From the NCBI RefSeq assembly GCF_008807015.1, contig NZ_CP031700.1, positions 930,001-994,000 on the forward strand: 64,000 nt of DNA, written 5' to 3'. Within the stretch, counting starts at the first letter, position 1. Every line of letters begins with the position of its first letter. This document shows, in pieces, positions 28,754-38,724 of the stretch. The position numbers and the translations under genes were made by a program. The notes below the pieces were generated by a model that had not been told where the DNA came from, made no database searches, and saw only the letters and a program-made list of their open reading frames with translations. This DNA comes from Neisseria zalophi. GTDB lineage: Bacteria > Pseudomonadota > Gammaproteobacteria > Burkholderiales > Neisseriaceae.

Positions 28754-29983
28754 ATGAGTAGCGAAAACAATATCAAGTCTAAAGATTTGGCATTAGTCAA
28801 TGATTTGAATGCCGCTTTACAAAAAGAAAAGCATAGTGGGCAGTTTTGGGTCATTATTTTGTTTTTTATATTTTTGGTTGTCTTTGTGATTTGGGCGTAT
28901 AACAGCCCGATTGAAGAAGTGACCCGTGGACAGGGTAATGTGATTCCTAGTAGCAGAGAGCAGGTTGTACAAAGTCTTGATCCTGGTATCATTACCGAAA
29001 TGTTGGTAAAAGAAGGGGATGTGGTTGAAAAAGATCAGGTTTTATTAAGACTGGATGATACAAGAAGCTCGGCAATTTTGCGTGAAAGTGAAGCAAAAGT
29101 ACAAAACCTTGAAGCAATGATTGCCCGTTTGAAAGCTGAAGCATTAGGCGCCCCGTTAAATTTCCCTGATGGGATCAGTGATGAATTAAGGCAACGGGAA
29201 CGTGCTGCTTTTGTTGCTCGCCGCCGCTCTGTAACGGATGCTATCCATAATTTAAGCGTTAGCAAGGCAACATTGGATAAAGAAATCAGTATTACTGCAC
29301 CGATGGTGGCTCAAGGTGTGGTTTCAGAAGTAGAGTTGTTACGTATGCAACGTGAGTCAAGTGATTTGGCATTGCAAATTTCCGAACGGAAAAATCGTTA
29401 TATGGCAGATGCCAATAACGAGTTAGTGCAGGCTGAATCGGAGCTTGCTCAAGCCAAAGAGAATATGGCGATGCGTGCCGACCCTGTTGAGCGTTCACAA
29501 ATTCGAGCACCGATGCGTGGTATTGTGAAAAATATTCAAATCAATACGGTTGGTGGTGTTGTGAATGTCGGTCAAGATATTCTGCAAATAGTACCGTTGG
29601 ATGATAAATTATTGGTTGAGGCTTATATCCGTCCTCAAGATGTAGCATTTATGCGCCCGGGATTGCCTGCCGTCGTAAAGGTGAGTGCTTATGATTATTC
29701 GATTTATGGTGGTTTGGATGGTAAGGTTACATTAATTAGCCCTGATACAGTGAGTAATACTAATCAGGCAAGGGCAAATGATTTGAAATTGGATCCTAAT
29801 CAGGTTTATTACCGGATTTTGGTTCAAACGGATTCCAACAGTTTAAAAGACCGTAATGGACAAGAAATGCCGATTATTCCAGGTATGGTAGCAACAGTAG
29901 ATGTGAAAACTGGAGAAAAAACTGTTTTCCAATATCTCATCAAACCGATTACCCGTATGAAACAAGCATTGAGAGAGCGTTAA
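28754..29983 (+). CDS. HlyD/LapC-type periplasmic adaptor
   Basis: This 409-residue membrane fusion protein has a cytoplasmic N-terminus, one transmembrane helix at about 30-50, then a split lipoyl domain (SLDPGIITEMLVKEGDVVEKDQVLLRLDD) around a long alpha-helical hairpin (about 100-245). The second half-motif RAPMRGIVKNIQINTVGGVV is near 253, and a beta-barrel domain follows. It bridges the ABC exporter and the TolC-type channel. A single DUS lies in the gap after the exporter gene (28713-28724). It is the last gene of the operon. Confidence 0.92.
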   Translation: MSSENNIKSKDLALVNDLNAALQKEKHSGQFWVIILFFIFLVVFVIWAYNSPIEEVTRGQGNVIPSSREQVVQSLDPGIITEMLVKEGDVVEKDQVLLRLDDTRSSAILRESEAKVQNLEAMIARLKAEALGAPLNFPDGISDELRQRERAAFVARRRSVTDAIHNLSVSKATLDKEISITAPMVAQGVVSEVELLRMQRESSDLALQISERKNRYMADANNELVQAESELAQAKENMAMRADPVERSQIRAPMRGIVKNIQINTVGGVVNVGQDILQIVPLDDKLLVEAYIRPQDVAFMRPGLPAVVKVSAYDYSIYGGLDGKVTLISPDTVSNTNQARANDLKLDPNQVYYRILVQTDSNSLKDRNGQEMPIIPGMVATVDVKTGEKTVFQYLIKPITRMKQALRER

Positions 29984-29994
29984 ATGAAGGAATG

Positions 29995-30028
29995 AAAAAT
30001 ATCCCAGTCTTACTGGGATATTTTTTTA
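29995..30028 (+). terminator. Intrinsic terminator of the type I secretion operon
   Basis: AAAATATCCCAG and CTGGGATATTTT pair around TCTTA and lead into a T run. Confidence 0.9.
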
Positions 30029-30078
30029 ATTTAGCCATTTGGTGTCGTGAAAAAATATAAAATAATCACAATATATAA

Positions 30079-30172
30079 AGGCCGTCTGAAAAGCACTTAG
30101 AAATAATGTACAATACCTCCTTTATCTAATTCTTTTTCAGACGGCCTTAATATAATTAAAAGGCCGTCTGAA
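30079..30172. repeat. Three DUS copies before glnS
   Basis: DUS copies lie at 30079-30091 (plus), 30136-30148 (minus) and 30160-30172 (plus). The last two face outward with TTAATATAATTAA between them. It is the densest DUS cluster in the window. It may hold the glnS promoter, but I cannot define one. Confidence 0.7.
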
Positions 30173-30197
30173 AACCATTGAAATAAGCTTATATATT

Positions 30198-31883
30198 ATG
30201 ATGAATAAAGACCAATTTGCAGACCACCACTTTATCCGAAATATTATTGAGGAAGATTTGGAAAGTGGTAAAACACATGCTATTCAAACCCGTTTCCCTC
30301 CTGAACCCAATGGTTATTTGCATATCGGCCATGCTAAATCTATTTGCTTGAATTTCGGATTGGCCTATGTGTATGACGGTTTATGTAATTTGCGGTTTGA
30401 TGATACGAATCCTGAAAAAGAAAACCAAGAATACGTTGATGCCATTAAAGAAGATGTTCAATGGCTGGGCTTCCAGTGGGCGGGCGAACCGAGATATGCT
30501 TCCGACTACTTTGATCAATTGTTTGATTATGCCGTTGGTTTGATTCGTGACGGTAAAGCTTATGTAGATGATTTAACGCCGGAAGAAATGCGTGCATATC
30601 GTGGTACATTGACCGAACCCGGTAAAAACAGCCCGTATCGTGACCGCAGTGTCGAAGAAAATCTCGATTTGTTTATGCGCATGAAAAACGGTGAGTTTCC
30701 GGATGGCAGCAAAACTTTGCGCTTAAAAATTGATATGGCTGCCGGTAATGTTAATCTTCGCGACCCTGTGATTTATCGGATTCGCCGGGCACATCATCAT
30801 AATACCGGTGATAAGTGGTGTATCTATCCGATGTATGATTATACCCATGCTATTTCGGATGCGATTGAACACGTTACTCATTCGTTGTGTACGCTTGAGT
30901 TTGAAGCGCATCGTCCGCTTTATGACTGGGTGTTAGATAATATTCCTATCGATAATCATCCGCATCAATATGAATTTTCCCGTTTGGAATTGCTGTATTC
31001 GATTACATCCAAACGGAAACTCAATCAGTTGGTTTCAGACGGCCATGTTAAAGGCTGGGATGATCCGCGTATGCCGACTATTTCCGGTATGCGTCGTCGC
31101 GGTTATACACCGGAAGGCTTGCGCTTATTTGCCAAACGAGTGGGGATTTCCAAATCAGAAAATGTGGTGGATATGAGCGTGCTTGAGGGTGCTATTCGTG
31201 AAGAATTGGAAGACTCTTCGCCACGAATGATGGCGGTTTTGAATCCGATTAAAGTCACATTGACTAATTTTGAAGCAGGTAAAACCCAAAGCCGTAGTGC
31301 ACCTTATCATCCGCATCATGAAGAAATGGGTGAGAGGGAAGTACCAATTTCTTCCACCATTTATATTGAAGCCGACGATTTTAGTGAAAATCCGCCTAAA
31401 GGTTGGCAACGGTTGACGCCTGGCGGCGAAGTTCGTTTGCGTTACAGCTATGTCATTAAATGTGATGAAGTGGTAAAAGATGACAGCGGTAAAGTGATTG
31501 AACTCAAATGTAGCATTGATCATGATACTTTGGGTAAAAAACCGGAAGGTCGTAAAGTGAAAGGTGTGATTCATTGGCTTTCGGCCGAGCATGCGGTTAC
31601 GGCTACCGTTCGTTTATATGATCGTTTATTTACCGAACCGAGACCCGATGCGATTCGTGGCGAAGATGGCGAATACCGACCGTTTACCGATTTTCTGAAT
31701 CCTGATTCGGTGCAAGAGGTGACTGCTTATGTCGAGCCCGTCGCGGCTACGCTGGCTCCGGAAAGCCGTTGGCAATTCGAACGGTTGGGTTATTTTGTGA
31801 CCGATCGTTTTGACCACAGTAAAGAACAACTGGTGTTTAACCGTACGGTGAGCTTAAAAGATACCTGGCAAAAAACATCTTGA
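30198..31883 (+). CDS. glnS: Glutamine-tRNA ligase
   Basis: This 561-residue class I synthetase has [16 protein letters not shown] (HIGH motif, near 35), FDDTNPEKE near 67 and [10 protein letters not shown] near 270 as the KMSKS-type loop, which in GlnRS reads MSKRKLN. Two anticodon-binding beta-barrels fill the rest. It charges tRNA-Gln directly. A DUS-like site lies in the coding sequence at 31034-31044, overlapping the codons for SDGH. Two tRNA-Gln genes lie 7 kb upstream, which is probably coincidence. Confidence 0.97.
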   Translation: MMNKDQFADHHFIRNIIEEDLESGKTHAIQTRFPPEPNGYLHIGHAKSICLNFGLAYVYDGLCNLRFDDTNPEKENQEYVDAIKEDVQWLGFQWAGEPRYASDYFDQLFDYAVGLIRDGKAYVDDLTPEEMRAYRGTLTEPGKNSPYRDRSVEENLDLFMRMKNGEFPDGSKTLRLKIDMAAGNVNLRDPVIYRIRRAHHHNTGDKWCIYPMYDYTHAISDAIEHVTHSLCTLEFEAHRPLYDWVLDNIPIDNHPHQYEFSRLELLYSITSKRKLNQLVSDGHVKGWDDPRMPTISGMRRRGYTPEGLRLFAKRVGISKSENVVDMSVLEGAIREELEDSSPRMMAVLNPIKVTLTNFEAGKTQSRSAPYHPHHEEMGEREVPISSTIYIEADDFSENPPKGWQRLTPGGEVRLRYSYVIKCDEVVKDDSGKVIELKCSIDHDTLGKKPEGRKVKGVIHWLSAEHAVTATVRLYDRLFTEPRPDAIRGEDGEYRPFTDFLNPDSVQEVTAYVEPVAATLAPESRWQFERLGYFVTDRFDHSKEQLVFNRTVSLKDTWQKTS

Positions 31884-32047
31884 GCCCAAGTCAAGCTAGT
31901 TTGGTTATTAGGTTATGGCATTGAGTTGAAAAGCACTAATAAAAGTATTGCCTCTATGTGAATGTTATTATAGGCAGAGACCTTTGCAAAAAAAAACTAA
32001 ACATCCCATCCCTTAAATTCTTTACCAAGATATTTAAGGGATTTCTT

Positions 32048-32330
32048 ATGAGTGCTTTCTTTCAGCAAACCGCACAAGCCATGATTGCCAAACATATCGA
32101 CCGCTTTCCTTTATTAAAGCTTGGGCAGGGGATTGATTGGCAGCCGGTAAAATAGTACCTAAACCGCCAGACAACCTGTTATATTCGAGACCGCCGCCGC
32201 GGTCGTCCCGCCTATCCTTTATTGGCTATGTTTAAAGCCTTTTTACTCGGCTAATGGCATAGTCTTTCGCTTCCGAACTCGAGTACATTCTTATCCCGAA
32301 AATATAGCAGATTGACTGAATTGAAGGTCG
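32048..32330 (+). pseudogene. IS1106-type transposase, N-terminal remnant
   Basis: The frame from ATG 32048 reads MSAFFQQTAQAMIAKHIDR and continues FPLLKLGQGIDWQPVK to a stop at 32153. After a frame change the reading NRQTTCYIRDRRRGRPAYP then LLAMFKAFLLG continues the same protein, hits another stop, then WHSLS. This is the start of the IS5-family IS1106 transposase with a frameshift, an in-frame stop and no later catalytic part. Confidence 0.8.
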
Positions 32331-32339
32331 ATACAAAGG

Positions 32340-32694
32340 TACACTATAGCAAGGTATTACTTTGGATTACGGTTTTCCAAATCAAAATAGTTAAAGAGTT
32401 AATAATGGGAGAATATTTTGCTCCATTATTTCAGAAAAATAGATAGAGAGAGAGGTTGAGTCTCAGACTTAATCATTATTTCAAAGAGAAGGGATTTTAT
32501 TTTTATATATTAAAATCATGAGTTTGATTTTGATTTGTAAATGAATAATCATCTAATAAAATTACTTATAAATTAACCTGTTTTTATTTGAATTAACCCA
32601 TTTTTATTTTAATAATCTATTAATATTTATTTGAATAGCCTATTAAAAAGTGCTACACTTAAAATGAACAAACAAGGACAAAAGAGGTGTTCAT
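32340..32694 (+). promoter_or_regulatory. AT-rich upstream region and promoter of the acetoin reductase gene
   Basis: A good sigma-70 promoter is visible: TTGAAT at 32631-32636, a 17-base spacer, TG before the -10, and TACACT at 32654-32659. Just upstream (about 32573-32636) are three loose copies of a unit like TTAACC-TTTTTATTTGAA with a period near 22 bases, which could be a regulator binding array. The remainder has no gene I can support. Confidence 0.55.
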
Positions 32695-33459
32695 ATGGTT
32701 AAAGTAGCTATTGTAACTGGCGCTGGCCAAGGAATTGGCCTTGCTATCGCAAAACGACTGCATAAAGATGGTTTTAAAATTGGTATTATTGATTATGATA
32801 AAAAAACAGCTGACGCAGCTGCTAAGAATTTTCCTGAAAATGATGCCTTTGTCGCTATAGCAGACGTTTCAAAGAGAGATCAATTATTTGAAGCATTTGA
32901 TAAAATTGTATCGAATTTTGGTGATCTACATGTTGTTGTCAACAATGCCGGTATAGCACCGACAACACCACTAGATACAATTACAGAAGAAGTGTTTCAA
33001 AAAACTTTTGCAATCAATGTTGGTGGTGTTATTTGGGGAAGTCAAGCTGCTTATAAATACTTTAAAAAATTTAATCATGGCGGCAAAATTATCAATGCTT
33101 CTTCTCAAGCAGGTTGCGTGGGTAATCCCAACTTAACTGTTTATGGTGGCACCAAGTTTGCTATTCGCGGTATCACTCAAACACTTGCTCGTGACCTAGC
33201 TCCTGAGGGTATTACTGTAACAGCGTATGCGCCTGGTATTGTTAAAACACCAATGATGTTTGATATTGCTCATCAAGTTGGAAAAAATGCAGGTAAAGAC
33301 GACGAATGGGGCATGGAGTCATTTGCTAAAGATATTACTTTAAAACGACTCTCAGAACCTGAAGATGTTGCTAATGCCGTTTCATTTTTAGCTGGAGAAG
33401 ATTCTAATTATATTACTGGTCAAACAATTGTTGTTGATGGTGGTATGGTCTTCCATTAA
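32695..33459 (+). CDS. budC: Acetoin(diacetyl) reductase / 2,3-butanediol dehydrogenase, SDR family
   Basis: This 254-residue classical short-chain dehydrogenase shows VTGAGQGIG (NAD-binding), NNAG near 85, catalytic Ser in INASSQAG near 141 and YGGTK (Tyr and Lys) near 153. The stretches [40 protein letters not shown] and the C-terminus [15 protein letters not shown] are characteristic of (S)-acetoin-forming diacetyl reductases. It interconverts diacetyl, acetoin and butanediol. GAGGTG precedes the ATG. Codon use is AT-rich, unlike the flanking genes. The gene contains no DUS and lies inside a broken IS. The sequence resembles low-GC Gram-positive enzymes, so I infer lateral acquisition. Confidence 0.9.
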   Translation: MVKVAIVTGAGQGIGLAIAKRLHKDGFKIGIIDYDKKTADAAAKNFPENDAFVAIADVSKRDQLFEAFDKIVSNFGDLHVVVNNAGIAPTTPLDTITEEVFQKTFAINVGGVIWGSQAAYKYFKKFNHGGKIINASSQAGCVGNPNLTVYGGTKFAIRGITQTLARDLAPEGITVTAYAPGIVKTPMMFDIAHQVGKNAGKDDEWGMESFAKDITLKRLSEPEDVANAVSFLAGEDSNYITGQTIVVDGGMVFH

Positions 33460-33466
33460 ATTCTGA

Positions 33467-33510
33467 GAATAATAAAAACGCTGTGCTTTGTCACAGCGTT
33501 TTTATTATTC
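33467..33510 (+). terminator. Strong intrinsic terminator after the acetoin reductase gene
   Basis: GAATAATAAAAACGCTGTG and its exact complement form a 19-bp stem around CTTTGT, with an A/T-rich lower stem giving U tracts both ways. It is not a DUS hairpin, unlike most terminators in the window. Confidence 0.92.
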
Positions 33511-33599
33511 TCAAATATTTCAAGCATAAAATATGCTATTGAAATTTAATGTCTAAATAATTTCAAGATGGTTTTTAACAAGGAATAAAAATTTGAGGC

Positions 33600-33830
33600 T
33601 GACGTAGATTGGCAAAAAAGTTAGATTCAATTAGATTCAAAAAGTAAAAACGGCATTATGAATCAATTCTATCGTAATCGTCCGCTTCGGGCTGGATCTG
33701 AAAGCAATATGAACCTGTTGAAGACAACTAAATGCTTAATTATTAGGCATCTAATAAGAAATAAAGAGGATATTACAATCAAAAAACAGCAGAAATCCTG
33801 TGTTTGGAATTCGGCTGTTTGGTAAAAGAC
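33600..33830 (+). pseudogene. IS1106-type transposase, C-terminal remnant
   Basis: The reading NGIMNQFYRNRPLRAG at about 33648-33695 matches the region DGIM...CRNRPL of IS1106-type transposases. Downstream the frame degenerates, and the segment with the catalytic Glu and C-terminus is not readable. The right terminal repeat follows at 33833. The 632-base gap between the acetoin reductase gene and rho contains this remnant, the two terminators and an AT-rich rho leader. Confidence 0.6.
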
Positions 33831-33847
33831 TGTTTCGCAAAGGTCTC

Positions 33848-33885
33848 AGGCCGTCTGAAAAAATTTAAAAAATTTCAGACGGCCT
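33848..33885. terminator. Inverted DUS hairpin next to the IS right end
   Basis: AGGCCGTCTGAAA faces TTTCAGACGGCCT, starting at the base after the IS terminal repeat. The element appears to have inserted directly beside a DUS hairpin, perhaps the old glnS terminator. Confidence 0.7.
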
Positions 33886-34091
33886 TAATCTTAATAAAAA
33901 TAGTTTATTAAGTATTGATTGTTAGCATACAAATTCATTTGACACACTACAAGCAATTACCTACAATTCAAACCTGACAAGCATTTTGTCGTTCTTTATC
34001 CCGTCACTCTTGTTCCCGAAATTTCTAACATCATTATTTTTTCGGCATAATTGTCGGCATCAGATTTATCTATTCAACTAAATTATTCATT

Positions 34092-35351
34092 ATGCACGTT
34101 TCCGAATTACAAACCCAACATATATCCAAACTTCTGGAAATGGCCGAACAGAACGGTATTGAAAATGGTAACCGTCTGCGCAAACAAGATCTTGTTTTTG
34201 CCATTGTCCGTCAACTGATGAAACAGGGGCAGTCTTTCACCTGTTCCGGTACTTTGGAAATCCTACCCGACGGTTTCGGATTTCTACGCAGCTCAGATAC
34301 TTCTTATTTGGCAGGGCCGGATGATATTTATGTTTCGCCAAGTCAAATCCGCCGTTTTAATCTGCATACAGGCGATACGATTGAAGGCAGCGTGCGTGTT
34401 CCCAAAGACAACGAACGTTATTTTGCCCTTGTCCGCCTTGATACGATTAATGGTGACAACCCCGAAGTTTGCAAACATAAAATTCTTTTTGAAAATCTCA
34501 CTCCACTTTTCCCAACAAAGCAACTCAAGCTCGAACGCGATATTAAAGCAGAAGAAAATTTAACCAGTCGCGCTATTGATTTGGTTTCGCCTATCGGTCG
34601 CGGTCAGCGTGCTTTATTGGTTGCCCCTCCGAAAACCGGTAAAACCGTAATGCTGCAAAATATTGCCCATGCGATTACAGCAAATTATCCCGAAGTTGAA
34701 TTGATTGTTCTGCTGATTGATGAGCGCCCTGAGGAAGTTACCGAAATGGCACGCAGCGTGCGTGGTGAAGTGGTGTCTTCTACGTTTGACGAACCGGCTT
34801 CGCGCCATGTTCAGGTGGCCGAAATGGTTTTGGAAAAAGCCAAACGCATGGTAGAGCATAAGAAAGACGTGGTGATTTTGCTTGATTCGATTACCCGTTT
34901 GGCTCGTGCTTATAATACGGTTGTCCCGGCATCCGGAAAAATCTTGACCGGTGGTGTCGATGCCAATGCATTGCATCGTCCGAAGCGGTTTTTCGGTGCG
35001 GCACGAAATGTGGAAGAGGGTGGCTCTCTAACCATTATTGCAACGGCATTAGTAGAAACCGGCAGCCGTATGGACGATGTGATTTATGAAGAGTTTAAAG
35101 GTACGGGTAATATGGAATTGCATCTCGACCGCCGTATGGCTGAAAAACGCATGTTCCCGGCCATTAATATCAATAAATCGGGTACCCGTCGCGAAGAATT
35201 ATTGGTACCGAATGACCAATTGCAACGTATGTGGCTGTTGCGGAAATTCCTGCACCCCATGGATGAAATCGAAGCAACCGAGTTTTTAATCGGTAAGCTG
35301 AAAGATTCCAAAAACAACAATGATTTTTTTGAGTTAATGCGTGGCAAGTAA
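34092..35351 (+). CDS. rho: Transcription termination factor Rho
   Basis: This 419-residue hexameric RNA-dependent ATPase is canonical. The N-terminal RNA-binding domain has [14 protein letters not shown] and [19 protein letters not shown]. The ATPase has Walker [12 protein letters not shown] near 181, Walker [17 protein letters not shown] near 263 and the Q/R loops [20 protein letters not shown]. Length equals E. coli Rho. It is transcribed alone between DUS hairpins. The upstream 200 bases are AT-rich with no promoter I can define. Confidence 0.98.
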   Translation: MHVSELQTQHISKLLEMAEQNGIENGNRLRKQDLVFAIVRQLMKQGQSFTCSGTLEILPDGFGFLRSSDTSYLAGPDDIYVSPSQIRRFNLHTGDTIEGSVRVPKDNERYFALVRLDTINGDNPEVCKHKILFENLTPLFPTKQLKLERDIKAEENLTSRAIDLVSPIGRGQRALLVAPPKTGKTVMLQNIAHAITANYPEVELIVLLIDERPEEVTEMARSVRGEVVSSTFDEPASRHVQVAEMVLEKAKRMVEHKKDVVILLDSITRLARAYNTVVPASGKILTGGVDANALHRPKRFFGAARNVEEGGSLTIIATALVETGSRMDDVIYEEFKGTGNMELHLDRRMAEKRMFPAININKSGTRREELLVPNDQLQRMWLLRKFLHPMDEIEATEFLIGKLKDSKNNNDFFELMRGK

Positions 35352-35355
35352 ACCA

Positions 35356-35387
35356 TAAGGCCGTCTGAAACATTTCAGACGGCCTTA
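35356..35387. terminator. Inverted DUS terminator after rho
   Basis: TAAGGCCGTCTGAAA and TTTCAGACGGCCTTA pair with a two-base loop. Confidence 0.8.
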
Positions 35388-35477
35388 TTATTCAATATGA
35401 TTGTCATCCCGATAAAATAACAAAATTCAATAGAATATTTTGTATTCGTTATGAAATTATAGAAGGCCGGATAAACA

Positions 35478-36836
35478 ATGAGTGTGATGAATTGGCAGCA
35501 ATTGCTTTCTACCCGTCGGTTCCGTTTGAAAGATGGAGAAATCGTTCCGACTATTACGCCGTCAACCCAAGAGGGTGCCGATGCGTTACGCACGGATTTT
35601 CATATTGATTATGATAGGGTTGTGTTTTCCGGCGCATTTCGCCGCTTGGGGCGCAAAACACAAGTTCATCCGTTTGCCGAGCACGACCATACCCATAACC
35701 GCTTAACGCATAGTGTTGAAGTGGCCAGTGTCGGGCGTAGTTTGGGAAACCGTGTCGGTGTTATGCTTCAGGCCGGTGGCTTTTTACCGCAAGGCAATAC
35801 CCCGAGCGATATCGGTGCGGTGGTGCAGGTGGCTTGTTTGGCACATGACTTAGGCAATCCGCCTTTCGGTCATACCGGTGAAGATGCGTTGCGCGATTGG
35901 TTTCGCAATCCGGCAAACAGTCATTATTTAAATACCTTATCAACGGCCGAGCGCAATGATATTCAGACCTATGAAGGAAATGCACATAGTTTGCGGATTT
36001 TGGCCAGCTTGGAAATGTATCGCAATAAAGGCGGCATGCGTTTAACGGCAGCAACGATTGGTGCTTTATTGAAATATCCGTGGACAACACTTGACCCTGC
36101 CGGCGTGAAAAAATTTAATATTTATCAGACCGAATTGCCTTTTATCCGTAGAGTGGCGGAAGAGTTAGGATTACTAGAGCAGGGTGGTGATCGTTGGGCA
36201 CGGCATCCTTTGTCTTATTTAATGGAAGCCGCAGATGATATTTGTTATGCCTTGCTGGATTTGGAAGACGCGGTAGAAATCGGGCTGTTGGGTGACGCGG
36301 AAGTGGAAAGCATTTTATCGGAATTAACGTTCACCGAAACCGCAGGTGCATGGCAGGCACAAAGCAGCCGCCAACGTTGCGCTATGTTGCGCGGTATGGC
36401 TATCGGACGTGCGATTGACGATGTGGCACAAACGTTTATGACACATCAACAAGATTTACTTGGCGGCACGTTTAAAGGAAAAGATTTATTGGCCTTGTGT
36501 AGCCCTGAGGTTCAAAATACGCTTGAAAAAGCCAAAGAATTGGCACGTACGCGTATTTTCCGTCATCAAAGCAAATTGATTACTGAGATTGCGGCTTTCC
36601 CATGCTTGGGTTCGGTATTGGATTTATTGGTTCCGGCAGTGTATGCTTTGATTGTGGAAGGCCAAGTGAGTACTCGGCAATCTTTGGCTTTGGAATTATT
36701 GAAACAAGATGATCCGGTCACACTTGAAAATTCACTCTATCAGGCATATATGAAAATTCTAGACTTTGTCGGCGGTATGACGGATAACGCAGCGGCTAAG
36801 ATGGCGCGAGAAGTTTCCGGTATCGGAATGGTTTAG
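35478..36836 (+). CDS. dgt: Deoxyguanosinetriphosphate triphosphohydrolase-like protein
   Basis: This 452-residue HD-domain dNTP triphosphohydrolase carries RLTHSVEVASVGRS (metal His) near 75, LAHDLGNPPFGHTGE (HD pair) near 118 and DDICYALLDLEDA (later metal Asp) near 252. The family hydrolyses dNTPs to nucleosides plus triphosphate and controls dNTP pools. The length is closer to the type 2 Dgt-like group than to the E. coli enzyme, so exact substrate preference is open. It is followed by an AT-rich gap. Confidence 0.92.
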   Translation: MSVMNWQQLLSTRRFRLKDGEIVPTITPSTQEGADALRTDFHIDYDRVVFSGAFRRLGRKTQVHPFAEHDHTHNRLTHSVEVASVGRSLGNRVGVMLQAGGFLPQGNTPSDIGAVVQVACLAHDLGNPPFGHTGEDALRDWFRNPANSHYLNTLSTAERNDIQTYEGNAHSLRILASLEMYRNKGGMRLTAATIGALLKYPWTTLDPAGVKKFNIYQTELPFIRRVAEELGLLEQGGDRWARHPLSYLMEAADDICYALLDLEDAVEIGLLGDAEVESILSELTFTETAGAWQAQSSRQRCAMLRGMAIGRAIDDVAQTFMTHQQDLLGGTFKGKDLLALCSPEVQNTLEKAKELARTRIFRHQSKLITEIAAFPCLGSVLDLLVPAVYALIVEGQVSTRQSLALELLKQDDPVTLENSLYQAYMKILDFVGGMTDNAAAKMAREVSGIGMV

Positions 36837-37248
36837 TTGATTTAGAATAAATATTATCACCTTGAGTATATTTTTAATGTGATTTACCTAAATACAGATA
36901 TATTGAGTGATATAGCTATTATTTATATAAGTGTAGTGAACAATAATAAATAAAAAAGTTAACGTAGATTTAAAGATAAATAACGCATTATTGTTATGAA
37001 AAATTATTTTTTTACCTATATTTTTTTAGCAAAATATTGTAATTCACCATTATTTGTATAGAAAATATACTGAGTTTATTAAATGCACCTTTCTTTATTT
37101 TAAGGAAGGAATATCACCATAGCGGATAAAATTTAATTTTATGAAAATTTAGAAATATGATTTCTTAGTTTTTTAATCATTTTGATTTTTTTAAATTTAT
37201 TTGGCCGTTTATGGTAAATTTGAAGTAAGTTAAATAGGAAGAGAAAAA
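36837..37248. other. AT-rich gap before the aldehyde dehydrogenase gene
   Basis: These 412 bases are very AT-rich with many T runs. There is no DUS, no ORF with a convincing start and no clear hairpin after dgt. GGAAGAG is the ribosome site of the following gene. I see no well-spaced promoter. An activator-dependent promoter is possible. Confidence 0.4.
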
Positions 37249-38706
37249 ATGGCATCAAAAAATCATACACAACATTGGATAAATGGCGAATGGGTTAATA
37301 CCGGCAGCAACCGGGAAACCATTAACCCTTCTACCGGTGAAGTCATTGGCACCTACGTTAAGGGTGGCAAAGAAGAAGCGGAACAGGCTATCAAAGCCGC
37401 TCAAGAAGCATTTGCTAATACGGATTGGAGAACCAATCGTGAATTGCGTCATAAAGTTCTGTTGGAAATGGCAGAGGCTTTTGAAGCGCGCAAAGAAGAT
37501 TTGGCTACTATGATTGCCACTGAAAACGGTAAATTATTTGCTGAAGCCAGCTTTGAAGCAGAATTTGTCAAACCCGGTTTGCACTTCGCCGCCGCTACGG
37601 TTTATACAGACTATGGTCGTGCCGCAGAATGGGGTGCTGGTAAATATTCTATGTTGGTGAAAGAGCCTGTTGGTGTGGTGGGTATCAGCACACCTTGGAA
37701 TTCACCGCTTGCTTTGTTAATCCGTTCTTTGGCACCTGCTTTGGCTGTTGGTTGTACAACTGTATTGAAAATGCCGGATCAAACTGCATTAACCAACGGT
37801 TTGATCGCTGAAGTTTTAGCCAGCGTAAAATCATTGCCCAAAGGTGTGATTAATATGGTGACCGGCGGCCATGAAGTATTGGAGCCTCTGATTTCCAATC
37901 CAGCCGTTCCCGTTATCAGCTTTACCGGCAGCACCAGCACCGGACGCGCTTTGCAAGTGGAAGGTGCGAAATACCTCAAGCGCTTAAGCTTGGAGCTTGG
38001 CGGTAAAACACCGTTAATCGTGTTTGATGATGCCGATTTGGATGCCCTGATTCCTAAAGCAGTTAAAGCACTGACTGTATTCTCAGGACAATTCTGTATG
38101 ACCGGTAGCCGTATTTTGGTACAAAAAGGTATTGCCGACGAAGTACGCAAACGCCTGTCTGAAGCATTGTCTCAAGTGAAAGTCGGCCCGGCAATGGATC
38201 CGCAATACGATATGGGTGCCTTGATTGACATGAAAAATGTTCAACGTGTGAACGGCATGGTGGAAGATGCGATTGCCAAAGGTGCGAAAGCATTGGTTCG
38301 CGGCGGTCCTTACACTGAAGGTGAATTGGCTAAAGGTGCGTTCTACCGTCCTACTTTGTTGGAAGTGAATGACAGTCAAGCCGATATCGTTCAATTAGAA
38401 GTTTTCGGCCCCGTGTTGACTTTGGAAGTATTCGAAACAGAGCGTGAAGCCGTTGAGAAAGCCAATGCAACCGAATACGGCTTGGCAGCAAGTATTTGGA
38501 CCAGAGACGTTGACCGTCCTTTACGCGTTGGTCGTGAAATCGAAGCCGGTACCGTTTGGATTAACGACTGGGTTGTTATGCGTGACGAATTTGAAGAAGG
38601 TGGTTACAAACAAAGTGGTGTCGGCCGTCTGCGCGGTATGACCAGCGTTAGCGAATTCGTAGAAGTGAAACACATTGTGTTACAACCGGGTACTATTGAT
38701 AAATAA
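37249..38706 (+). CDS. NAD(P)-dependent aldehyde dehydrogenase (ALDH superfamily)
   Basis: This 485-residue protein oxidises an aldehyde to the acid. Visible are GISTPWNSPLAL (substrate/NAD region with the catalytic Asn), FTGSTSTGRAL for NAD, LSLELGGKTPLIV with the general-base Glu, and FSGQFCMTGSR with the catalytic Cys near residue 285. The C-terminal EEGGYKQSGVGRLRG is typical of the betaine/amino aldehyde group. Substrate cannot be set from sequence; acetaldehyde or aminoacetaldehyde are candidates. It is monocistronic with its own terminator. Confidence 0.9.
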   Translation: MASKNHTQHWINGEWVNTGSNRETINPSTGEVIGTYVKGGKEEAEQAIKAAQEAFANTDWRTNRELRHKVLLEMAEAFEARKEDLATMIATENGKLFAEASFEAEFVKPGLHFAAATVYTDYGRAAEWGAGKYSMLVKEPVGVVGISTPWNSPLALLIRSLAPALAVGCTTVLKMPDQTALTNGLIAEVLASVKSLPKGVINMVTGGHEVLEPLISNPAVPVISFTGSTSTGRALQVEGAKYLKRLSLELGGKTPLIVFDDADLDALIPKAVKALTVFSGQFCMTGSRILVQKGIADEVRKRLSEALSQVKVGPAMDPQYDMGALIDMKNVQRVNGMVEDAIAKGAKALVRGGPYTEGELAKGAFYRPTLLEVNDSQADIVQLEVFGPVLTLEVFETEREAVEKANATEYGLAASIWTRDVDRPLRVGREIEAGTVWINDWVVMRDEFEEGGYKQSGVGRLRGMTSVSEFVEVKHIVLQPGTIDK

Positions 38707-38724
38707 ATCGGTAATATTTGTTAG

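Larger units (their letters stand above)
31977..33847. mobile_element. IS1106-like (IS5 family) element, broken and carrying a foreign gene
   Basis: Terminal repeats are recognisable: GAGACCTTTGCAAAA at 31977-31991 and its complement TTTCGCAAAGGTCTC at 33833-33847, matching at 14 of 15 positions. Just inside the left end are the first residues of an IS1106-type transposase; just inside the right end is a remnant of its C-terminal part. Between them, where the middle of the transposase should be, lies an AT-rich block with an acetoin reductase gene. An intact element would be just over 1.1 kb; this one spans 1.87 kb. No clear target duplication is seen. The family call comes from recalled transposase sequence. 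Confidence 0.75.

Noticed and set aside
33540..33660. Possible Correia (NEMIS) repeat near the IS remnant and in AT-rich gaps
   Set aside because: The characteristic TATAGTGGATTAA ends and the 26-base inverted termini were not found.
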